Of a stretch of 64,000 nt of DNA, positions 42,772 through 50,144 are shown one piece after another; position 1 is the stretch's first letter; the number at the start of each line of letters is the position of its first letter. The translations under genes were made by a program, and so were the position numbers. The notes under the pieces were generated by a model. The model had not been told where the DNA came from. It made no database searches and saw nothing but the letters and a program-made list of their open reading frames with translations. The stretch lies in NCBI GenBank assembly GCA_013288885.1, contig JABDBA010000004.1, positions 58,600 to 122,599 on the forward strand. Reading direction: 5' to 3'. This DNA comes from Gammaproteobacteria bacterium (lineage in GTDB: Bacteria; Pseudomonadota; Gammaproteobacteria; JABDBA01).

Positions 42772-44189
42772 AATAATCCCAGATAACGCCAATAGAACAC
42801 AGCGAGCAACAACCCTATAAATCGACAGGGGATAAAAATTAAATTCATTTGTATGATTTTTTTTACATTTATAATGGCATCATTTTCAACTAATTCTTCA
42901 AAATATAAATGATAGGTAGATTGATAAGGTATAAACCACGCCTCACAACTTACTGCAATGACAAAAGCAAGGATCCAAGGGCTGATATCCAGTGCGGCAG
43001 CTAAAGGTAATAAAATGGATAATAATAAGATGATACTGGCAACACTACCGATTAAAAAAGTGCTTACCATACAAATAAAAAAAACAATGATGATAAAAGC
43101 ATAAATATTTTTTGTTGCCCAAACAAATAACGCAGGGAATGCATTTAAAATTAAACTGTCTACATTGAGATAATGTATTCCTTGCACAATACCAATAATT
43201 GCACCTAAATAAAGTAAAAAAGCCCAATTAATATAACTGCGAAACTCATTTTTATTTAAAATAGGAAACAGCAGCAGAAAAAATAATAGCGCTAGAGAAA
43301 ACCAAGCTAATTGGACTATATGTAAGCTAGATAAAATAATGCCCACTATTAATAAAATAATCCCCATGATGGCGATAATTTCTGCAAAAGAAAATTTGCC
43401 AAGCGCTGATAATCTTTTTTTCAAATCAGCGCGGTCAATCGTAAAATGAACGGGCCGGTGAAAAAAAACGAAGAAAATAATAAGCAACAACGCTTGCATG
43501 ATAATAACAGGAACACTGGCCGCTATTAACCAATTGATCCAAGTAAAATGTAGCTGTGTTTGTTGCGGCAGCATTTCTAAAATCGGGAGATTAGTGGCTT
43601 TACCGGTAAGAAATAACTCACTGAAATAAATAGTGCCTGCATATAAAGCCATCGACAAACAACCACGTGCAATGGGGTTAGTTGTCAGGTTTGATTCGCG
43701 CATTAAGTCACGGTAAAGCGGCACGGTAATATCAAATCGATTGGTTTGAACGTTGATAATCGCAGAAGAAAAAAAGCCCATAAAATATAAAACTGCTTCT
43801 AGCCACACCATGCGTGATGGTATGCGCGCCAACAACCATAAAACAGGCCGCAGTAATAAATTAGCTTTTAATATAATAGCGCCTAAAAAACTAAAGGTAA
43901 GCACAAGAAAAAAACTTTTGGAAATAAAACCAGAGAGAATAACCGTTTGTGGCACAACATTAAGCAATAAACAAAATGCGACTAATAAAATAGCCGGTAA
44001 TAAATAATGCACTAAACGAAACATCCATAAGATCAGTGCGCTGCTGAAAAAAGTAATGAAGTAATTTTTAGTTTGATCGAAATTATGAATGTGCAATTCG
44101 TAAAAAATAGCGATGGGAACAAGAATGGCTAAAATCCAACCTAAAATTCCTGCTAAATCATTCCAATTGAGTTTAACAGCTTTGCTCAT
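42768..44189 (-). CDS. DASS/SLC13-type permease
   Basis: A 473-residue inner-membrane carrier with about twelve helices. The first conserved hairpin region FFSSAIINVQTNRFDITVPLYRDL (near 140) and the second half STFLIGSVASIILLLSILLPLA (near 385) followed by AVSCEAWFIPYQSTYHLYFEE match the divalent anion:sodium symporter (DASS) superfamily. The substrate is unknown. It heads the operon with the binding protein, IDO-like dioxygenase and trhO; the stop overlaps the next start. Confidence 0.82.
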   Translation of the reverse strand: MSKAVKLNWNDLAGILGWILAILVPIAIFYELHIHNFDQTKNYFITFFSSALILWMFRLVHYLLPAILLVAFCLLLNVVPQTVILSGFISKSFFLVLTFSFLGAIILKANLLLRPVLWLLARIPSRMVWLEAVLYFMGFFSSAIINVQTNRFDITVPLYRDLMRESNLTTNPIARGCLSMALYAGTIYFSELFLTGKATNLPILEMLPQQTQLHFTWINWLIAASVPVIIMQALLLIIFFVFFHRPVHFTIDRADLKKRLSALGKFSFAEIIAIMGIILLIVGIILSSLHIVQLAWFSLALLFFLLLFPILNKNEFRSYINWAFLLYLGAIIGIVQGIHYLNVDSLILNAFPALFVWATKNIYAFIIIVFFICMVSTFLIGSVASIILLLSILLPLAAALDISPWILAFVIAVSCEAWFIPYQSTYHLYFEELVENDAIINVKKIIQMNLIFIPCRFIGLLLAVFYWRYLGLL

Positions 44190-44263
44190 ATTATTTCCTG
44201 AACTATTTCGTGCTTAATTTTTAGGTATGCTAAAGAATTGCCCTCCACTATACAATAGTTTGG

Positions 44264-44395
44264 TTAATAAAGATGTGCTGGACTTGCCACGCGCAAGCGC
44301 GCCCATACTTCCTGTAAGCTCAACCACTCCGATTTATCACCAGCGCCCTGCCGATGACAAGTCCACCACACCTTGCCCTACCTGTTCTTTATTAA
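44264..44395. other. Large two-stage inverted repeat, possible structured RNA
   Basis: Outer arms TTAATAAAG (44264-44272) and CTTTATTAA (44387-44395) pair perfectly; inner arms GTGCTGGACTTG (44275-44286) and CAAGTCCACCAC (44358-44369) pair at 11 of 12 positions. Between them is a GC-rich CGCG-CAAG-CGCG mini-hairpin. G+C is higher than in the flanks. It lies in a 257-base gene-free gap between the permease start and the PhzF stop. No match to RNase P, tmRNA, 6S or SRP RNA could be made by eye. Confidence 0.45.
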
Positions 44396-44446
44396 ATTAT
44401 TATAGGGAACGAAAAGTGAACTTGCAAGAGGGGCCATAAAAAAATT

Positions 44447-45322
44447 TTATCGGTTCCATTGCCCTGTCGCTATCAGGAATACCTTACCGCCAACGCGAAT
44501 GCTAAACTTCCCGTTAACTTTCTCAGCATCGATTTTAATCAGTGATGGGCGTCGTACTGCATACCCTTGCTCAACAGATAGATTAATTTTAGCTTTGTTT
44601 AAAAAATTATATTCTAAAAGATAGGCAGCTAAGTTGCCGTTAGCACTTCCCGTAGCAGGATCTTCAAAAAACCCCGTATCATCTACAAATACACGCGCAT
44701 ATAAATCATTATTTTTATTTAATGTTTCTGTCGTAAATATCATTAAATTAGCCGCGCCTGTTTCCTTAAGAAATGCGCGATATTTTTCATGGTTGACTAT
44801 GCATTTTTGCACAGCGGCTAATGTTTTAAGGGGAATAATTACTGCAGGTAACCCAGTAGAAACAATTTGAATGGGGAAATCATTATTAATATCGTGCTCA
44901 TTAATCTGCAAAATTTCTGCGATGGTTTTTGCTGCAATATTTTTTGCAAAGCTTGGCTCTTTTTGTTGCATCCAAAGTTCATTGCCTGCATCACCCGCAA
45001 TCGCTACAGGAATTTGACCAACACCTAAATTTAGAATCACGTGCTTACTTTTACCCTGCTCTAACATCTGCTGAATAATAAATGCCGTGCCCAATGAAGG
45101 GTGTCCGGCGAAGGGCACTTCAACATCGGGGGTAAAGATACGTACATTATAACCACCGTTTGCTTGCTTATCTGAAACTATAAAAGAAGTTTCAGAAAAT
45201 TTTATCTCATGAGTAATTTGTTGCATTTCGGCGCTGCTAATTTCTTGATCGGGGATTAATACCGCTAGTTGATTACCTTGATATTTTTGTTCTGCAAATA
45301 CATCTACAATATAAAAACGCAT
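44447..45322 (-). CDS. PhzF-family isomerase-like protein
   Basis: A 291-residue protein of the PhzF/diaminopimelate-epimerase-like fold. Catalytic Glu in HEIKFSETSFI (near residue 44), AGHPSLGTAFI (near 72), and ATGSANGNLAAYLL (near 216) are the family motifs. Phenazine genes are absent, so this is one of the many PhzF homologues of unknown substrate. It lies 20 bases after the LysE-type exporter gene in the same orientation. Confidence 0.92.
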   Translation of the reverse strand: MRFYIVDVFAEQKYQGNQLAVLIPDQEISSAEMQQITHEIKFSETSFIVSDKQANGGYNVRIFTPDVEVPFAGHPSLGTAFIIQQMLEQGKSKHVILNLGVGQIPVAIAGDAGNELWMQQKEPSFAKNIAAKTIAEILQINEHDINNDFPIQIVSTGLPAVIIPLKTLAAVQKCIVNHEKYRAFLKETGAANLMIFTTETLNKNNDLYARVFVDDTGFFEDPATGSANGNLAAYLLEYNFLNKAKINLSVEQGYAVRRPSLIKIDAEKVNGKFSIRVGGKVFLIATGQWNR

Positions 45323-45342
45323 ATGTTTTTCTCCGCAAGGCC

Positions 45343-45960
45343 CTAATAAATTTTAACTAACTGCCAAGCAATATAAAATGCCACGCCCCAAATAATCAAT
45401 GCGGATATTTTATTAACAGATTTTATCCATAAACCCGTTTTATCTAACTTATGCATAAAGTGGCCAGCGACCGCTAAACCAAAAAACCAACCACATGAAA
45501 CCATAATACAAGCAATGGTATAAGCCCATTTATCATTACCGGTAAAATTTAAAGAATTCGTACCGATCACACCAATAGTATCTAATAACGCATGTGGATT
45601 AAGCAAGGAAACTGAAAGCGTAAAACCAATTTGCTTTTTAACAGAAAGTGGGCGATCGCCTTCTTGCAACTTTGCACCTTTACTGTGCCAAGTCACCCAA
45701 CCCATGTACATCAAAAATATAAAACCAATAATAAAGATGACGGTTTTTAATAAAGGCAATGCTAATACTGCCACTGACACACCCAACACGGCACAAATAA
45801 TTAATATTGTGTCACAAATGGCTGCCGTTACTACACTGGGCATTGCATGTAAAAAATGACTTTGCGTCGCGCCTTGATTAAAAACAAAAACATTTTGTAC
45901 GCCTAATGGAATTATCAAACCAAATGCCAATATCACTCCATAAATAAAAGCATGTATCAT
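45343..45960 (-). CDS. LysE/ArgO-family amino-acid exporter
   Basis: A 205-residue membrane protein with six helices. PLGVQNVFVFNQG (near residue 18) is the LysE signature close to the N-terminus, and GWVTWHSKG and SLLNPHALLDTIG are typical of ArgO/LysE. It should export basic amino acids or a related metabolite. It overlaps the carbonic-anhydrase stop by four bases (ATGA), giving translational coupling. Confidence 0.9.
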   Translation of the reverse strand: MIHAFIYGVILAFGLIIPLGVQNVFVFNQGATQSHFLHAMPSVVTAAICDTILIICAVLGVSVAVLALPLLKTVIFIIGFIFLMYMGWVTWHSKGAKLQEGDRPLSVKKQIGFTLSVSLLNPHALLDTIGVIGTNSLNFTGNDKWAYTIACIMVSCGWFFGLAVAGHFMHKLDKTGLWIKSVNKISALIIWGVAFYIAWQLVKIY

Positions 45961-46577
45961 TTTATTTCACCTGCCTCCAGTGGTTGATATTCTTTTTGCG
46001 CCTCTGAATAATTAAAAATTTGCCCGGTCTTAATATCGAAAAACCACAAGTGAATAAACAATTCTTTCTTTTTTACTTTTTCATTAATCCACGGGAAGGT
46101 CAAACAATTTTGCTGCGATTGTTTGAGTGCTAGTTTTGCATATTCATCAGCATCATATTGTTTTAACTGCGGCGTTTTTATTAAAGAAACCCAATTGGTT
46201 ATAAAATCATTTTTATGAGTGTTGTCGTTATTTAACAATGCTTGAATACCACCACATTGGCTATGCCCTAATAAAATCAAATGTTTGATATGTAAAGAAC
46301 GCACGCCAAATTCTAACGCCGCACTCGTGCCGTGGTGCGCTTCATCTTTTTCATAAGGCGGTATAATGTTTGCCACGTTACGTACTACGAATAAATCACC
46401 CGGGTCACACTGCAAGATCAACGCCGGATCAACTCGCGCATCACAACAAGCCACCACCATGATCTGTGGCTGTTGACCATAATGCGAAAGATATTGCATG
46501 ATAGACTTATCGCCAAGCGCATATTTTTTTCTAAATCTTTGATAACCTTGTAGCACTTTTATAAAACTATTTTCCAC
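45957..46577 (-). CDS. Beta-class carbonic anhydrase
   Basis: A 206-residue zinc enzyme interconverting CO2 and bicarbonate. Zinc ligands and activating pair are visible: CCDARVDP (Cys/Asp/Arg near residues 44-48) and LLGHSQCGGIQALL (His and Cys near 105). The NVANIIPPYE segment and length match plant-type/SulP-associated beta-carbonic anhydrases. First gene of an operon with LysE and PhzF. Confidence 0.94.
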   Translation of the reverse strand: MENSFIKVLQGYQRFRKKYALGDKSIMQYLSHYGQQPQIMVVACCDARVDPALILQCDPGDLFVVRNVANIIPPYEKDEAHHGTSAALEFGVRSLHIKHLILLGHSQCGGIQALLNNDNTHKNDFITNWVSLIKTPQLKQYDADEYAKLALKQSQQNCLTFPWINEKVKKKELFIHLWFFDIKTGQIFNYSEAQKEYQPLEAGEIK

Positions 46578-46677
46578 GGTTGGCTCCTTACAGTGAGATA
46601 GTATATTACCATACCATAATAATAAGACTGGACAAGATCCCGCCCCACCAAATTTTCAGCTAACCTTGATGCTAATT

Positions 46678-47085
46678 TCAGGTTTGTAGTTGTGGCCAGC
46701 GTAAATAATGCGATTCACGCAGTTCGGGTGTAAATACCACCACATAAACACGTTGTTCTTCTTGCTCTTTGAGTAAAACACCTTGAATCCAAAATCCAGC
46801 AGTAACATCAAACCAACGCAAGCGGTTTTCAATGTCCTGCTCCATAAATTTAAGGGCCGGAATTTTTACTTTCTTCGGTGAATAATAATCGAATTTACCC
46901 TGTTTTAGCGCTTCGACCGTTAGCCAACCCCCTAAAGGCAACTCTCCTCTTTCGCACGTGCGTCTGCCCCAAGGTAGACATGTTTGTGTACCTGCTTTTG
47001 TTTGCACGGGCAATACCGCTTTTATGTCCGTAAAATGCGTAATTATCATCCGTGTTTCTGTTTGATAACACACAGCAAGACACAT
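46678..47085 (-). CDS. Small Met-Cys protein coupled to a Y-family polymerase (SRAP-like?)
   Basis: 135 residues from ATG at 47085, giving Met-Cys at the N-terminus; the longer frame starts with TTG inside the polymerase gene and is not preferred. Later segments LPWGRR, GGWLTVEAL, DYYSPKKVKIPALKF, GFWIQGVLL and RVYVVVFTPE recall, at low similarity, the shape of SRAP/HMCES proteins, whose Cys2 covalently traps abasic sites. SRAP proteins are usually 190-250 residues, so this would be a reduced form. It begins 17 bases after the polymerase stop and is surely cotranscribed. The assignment is an inference; without it the protein is unknown. Confidence 0.5.
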   Translation of the reverse strand: MCLAVCYQTETRMIITHFTDIKAVLPVQTKAGTQTCLPWGRRTCERGELPLGGWLTVEALKQGKFDYYSPKKVKIPALKFMEQDIENRLRWFDVTAGFWIQGVLLKEQEEQRVYVVVFTPELRESHYLRWPQLQT

Positions 47086-47102
47086 AAGTTTTTCTAATTT
47101 GT

Positions 47103-48353
47103 TTAAATGGTTTGTCGATGTCCATGGGGCTTCCAAGCGGGTGATATAACATTCGGCATCTCTGAACGCGTTAATAATGGTGCAGGCGCAATCGCAAACT
47201 CACCGTAACGCGCATTGATGTCGTCAATAATTTGGTTCAGTAATTCTCTTTTTGGATCAGGTCTTTCAAAAAAATCATATTGCATTTGATCAGATTGTGG
47301 ATCTAATGCCGTCACTTGAATTTGGCAAACGGGTTGACCTTGCCATGCTTCATGCAAGATACGCTGCCCTAATTGATAAATGATTTTGCCATCGTGCGTG
47401 GGGCGCGCTAGTTTGCATTTTTTACCTAACCAATCACCCCATTGTTGCCGACAACCGACAAAAAAAGTTTGCGCGTGCATTTCATGGCGGCGCAAACGTG
47501 CTGCTAATTTTTCACACATGTGTAGTAGATAAACAAATAAGGTATTTTTATTACGCGTATTCGGTGGTAACACTTTGCCATGCCCCATGGATTTGGGTGC
47601 TGAAATATTAGTATGTACGGGATCAGGATCAGCGCCTTGGCACATGTACCAAATGCGGCGACCCAGATTACCAAAACGTTGCGCTAAAATACTGATCGGT
47701 AAGCGCTCCATATCGCCACAATTATAAACACCATAACCCGCCAAAAAATTGCCGATTCCTTTGGCAATGCCACACAACTCAGTGACCGGCACATGACACA
47801 AACGTTCTTTGGTTTCCCACGGTGGGATAATAGTAAAACCATTGGGCTTTTGTAATTTAGCCGCAAATTTTGCTGTGGTTTTATCGCCGCTCACACCAAT
47901 CGAACATAATAGCCCCGAAGCTGCCAATACTTTTTGACGCGCTAATTGCCCAATTTTTTCGGGCGTGCCCCATAAGCTTTGACAAGCGGTCACATCCAAA
48001 AAACATTCATCTACTGAAAATATCTCAATGGTCGGCGTAAGTGTTGCTAGCGCCTCCATAATCGCCGTAGAAGCTTTTGCATATTTATGTGGGTGCGCAG
48101 GCACTTGAATCAAATAAGGGCAACGCTCTTTGGCTTCTTTTAACCGCATCCCGGTTTTAATGCCATAGGCACGCGCTTCGTAGGAACAGGTAATGATACA
48201 AGTACCCTGTTCACCATTCGTAATGGCGACCGGTTGCCCGCGCCATTCCGGGCGGTCGCGTTGCTCTATCGCAGCAAAAAAAGCATTCATATCCACCAAA
48301 ATGACCGCGCGCGGCCAGTAAATGGCGGGTTGATGAGGTGTTGGGTTAAACAT
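47103..48353 (-). CDS. Y-family (DinB/ImuB-like) DNA polymerase
   Basis: A 416-residue translesion polymerase-like protein. Catalytic acidic motifs VDMNAFFAAIEQRD (Asp21) and FSVDECFLDV (Asp/Glu near 115) are intact, as is the CSYEARAYGIKTGM region. The palm/finger is followed by helix-hairpin-helix-like GIAKGIGNFLAGYGV and a little-finger domain. The tail lacks an obvious beta-clamp motif at the very end. The layout resembles phage/UmuC-type polymerases of the DinB superfamily. Its downstream partner encodes a Met-Cys protein. No clear LexA box is visible upstream. Confidence 0.88.
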   Translation of the reverse strand: MFNPTPHQPAIYWPRAVILVDMNAFFAAIEQRDRPEWRGQPVAITNGEQGTCIITCSYEARAYGIKTGMRLKEAKERCPYLIQVPAHPHKYAKASTAIMEALATLTPTIEIFSVDECFLDVTACQSLWGTPEKIGQLARQKVLAASGLLCSIGVSGDKTTAKFAAKLQKPNGFTIIPPWETKERLCHVPVTELCGIAKGIGNFLAGYGVYNCGDMERLPISILAQRFGNLGRRIWYMCQGADPDPVHTNISAPKSMGHGKVLPPNTRNKNTLFVYLLHMCEKLAARLRRHEMHAQTFFVGCRQQWGDWLGKKCKLARPTHDGKIIYQLGQRILHEAWQGQPVCQIQVTALDPQSDQMQYDFFERPDPKRELLNQIIDDINARYGEFAIAPAPLLTRSEMPNVISPAWKPHGHRQTI

Positions 48354-48465
48354 GTGACAGCCCCTTGTGTATTCTTTATATTCTGTTTAATCTTAATATA
48401 GAGAACATTTAAAGAACTTTCAAGTGGGTATGATACTTAATTTTTTCTATAAACGTCTATTACTA

Positions 48466-49971
48466 TTATGGGTATGGGCGTTTAGAGCTAGGTGGTTTAG
48501 ATGGTTTATTAAGCTGATCAACATCGGTAGTCACTATGGGCGTCATCGTACTTAGTACAGGCGAAGTGGGAGATGCAGGAGTTGATACCTCTTCAATCTT
48601 GTCGAGCGATTGTCGTTTTGAAGAAAGATTTAAACCCCACCCACTCCAGCGATGAGGCACAACAGGTGCCTTTTTTCTAGTTGCTACACCAGGCGCAGAA
48701 TCGGCTTTTTTGTGTTGCGGTTTATTTGCTAGCTCTGGATCTTTAGGAAGATAAACTTGAAAAACTGTTTGTATTGCTTGATGATCTGCATCCGTAAACT
48801 TTACAGTAGCAGCATCGTCAAGTTTAGAAAAATTTTGACTCATTGTTTGCCTGCCACTACTAAGCATTTTCAAATGCGCGTCGATTATTTTTTCTATCGC
48901 TGTAGGAATAGCAGGAAACGCGGAAAAATGTTTTTTAAGAAGTTGCGAATATTCTGTTAAACACCTATAAATAAACATCTCCGTTTGGGCAGGATAGGTT
49001 TTAATGAAAGCTACATACGCTGCATATAATTGCCTAAAAAAATTCAGGATCATTGCAGAATACTCTTTACACGGCTGCTGAATATCCTTTAATTTTTTTA
49101 TTCTAAAATTAATAATTATTGCGAGTAATTTTCTAGCCTCTCCTTTTTCTTCTTTAGTTAAATCCTCTTTTTCCTCTGGAGATTTTAGAGATTTTTCAAG
49201 TTCATGTTTAATTTGTGTTTGCAGTGCTGCAATAAAGCCTTGTATTGCCGTATACACTTTATCTGTGTGCTGCTCCTCTTTTGATTCTTCTTGTTTTGCT
49301 TCTGCCGTGTTAGTCAACGGCTTATGCGGAAAATTTAAACTCAAAACAGGGCTAATTTTAGATTTTAAATTAGCATTTGATTGAGCTGCTTGTAAAGTTT
49401 CCTGCGCTTCTTGTAAACTAGCATTATACGCTGACTTAATTTTAATTTCGCACACAGTAGACTCATCTTTTTTATGCTTGTCCTTAGCTTGATTGCGCGC
49501 CCACTGCCAACCCTCAGCAAAACCCTCTTTACTTATATTTGCCGAAAATTTTATACTATCGCTTGGATCAATATCTTTTAGTAAAGGCAGAGCAATACCA
49601 ATATTTGTATCAATCCACTTATTAAGGCAATCAAGGTATTTTACTGCAGCATTCCTTGCTGGTGTATCTTTAGCATATTTATTCGCCTCTATTAAACCAT
49701 TAAAATAATAGTTAATAATTAATGTTTCATATAATTTCGTGGTATAGGCATTAACCAACTCAGGCAATATTGGCGGTTTGGCTTTCCGCAAAAGTTTCGC
49801 TTGTGCTACGATATTTTTTTCGTGAATTAATCTGCGTTCTGTAATAGATTTAAAATCATTAGGCACTGACAAGGGTACTTGCACTCCTTTCTCTTTAATT
49901 TCGTACAAATCATACATTCTTAATAGATGATCATTTAAATTTCCAATTAAATCTTCGATGGTTAGAGACAT
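48466..49971 (-). CDS. Unknown 501-aa protein with coiled-coil segments and disordered tail; effector candidate
   Basis: Not recognised. Mostly helical and lysine/glutamate-rich. Long helical stretches occupy residues 30-340; an acidic/basic run EESKEEQHTDK and then KSPEEKEDLTKEEKGEARK suggests coiled coil. The last ~90 residues are Pro/Ser/Thr-rich (STPASPTSPVLSTMTP, ending PPSSKRPYP). No signal peptide or membrane segment. Such architecture, with a short polar C-terminus in a cluster of unknown genes, is typical of type IVB effectors in Legionellales, but no translocation signal can be proven from sequence. Confidence 0.7.
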   Translation of the reverse strand: MSLTIEDLIGNLNDHLLRMYDLYEIKEKGVQVPLSVPNDFKSITERRLIHEKNIVAQAKLLRKAKPPILPELVNAYTTKLYETLIINYYFNGLIEANKYAKDTPARNAAVKYLDCLNKWIDTNIGIALPLLKDIDPSDSIKFSANISKEGFAEGWQWARNQAKDKHKKDESTVCEIKIKSAYNASLQEAQETLQAAQSNANLKSKISPVLSLNFPHKPLTNTAEAKQEESKEEQHTDKVYTAIQGFIAALQTQIKHELEKSLKSPEEKEDLTKEEKGEARKLLAIIINFRIKKLKDIQQPCKEYSAMILNFFRQLYAAYVAFIKTYPAQTEMFIYRCLTEYSQLLKKHFSAFPAIPTAIEKIIDAHLKMLSSGRQTMSQNFSKLDDAATVKFTDADHQAIQTVFQVYLPKDPELANKPQHKKADSAPGVATRKKAPVVPHRWSGWGLNLSSKRQSLDKIEEVSTPASPTSPVLSTMTPIVTTDVDQLNKPSKPPSSKRPYP

Positions 49972-50144
49972 GGTTGTTACCCCTCTAGATGTTTAGGATT
50001 GCCCCTATATTAACATAAATGGGGTGAAAAACATCAACCCCAGCTAAAAAGTTAATTTTTTTAGCGCTATAGGGAAAATCCCTGGCCAAATGTATTATAA
50101 TAGCGGTTTATAATTCAATTAACTTACAAAACTGCGGTGAAAGA

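Noticed and set aside
44227..44439. A 70-codon plus-strand frame over the structured intergenic region.
   Set aside because: No RBS, unlikely composition, and the bases are better explained by inverted repeats.
46678..47136. Longer start (TTG, MEAPW...) for the Met-Cys protein.
   Set aside because: It lies inside the polymerase gene, uses TTG, and the extra 17 residues only mirror the polymerase 3' end in another frame. The ATG at 47085 gives a compact protein.
48354..48465. Possible LexA/SOS box upstream of the Y-family polymerase.
   Set aside because: No CTG-N10-CAG or close variant could be found in this gap by eye, so damage control is not claimed.
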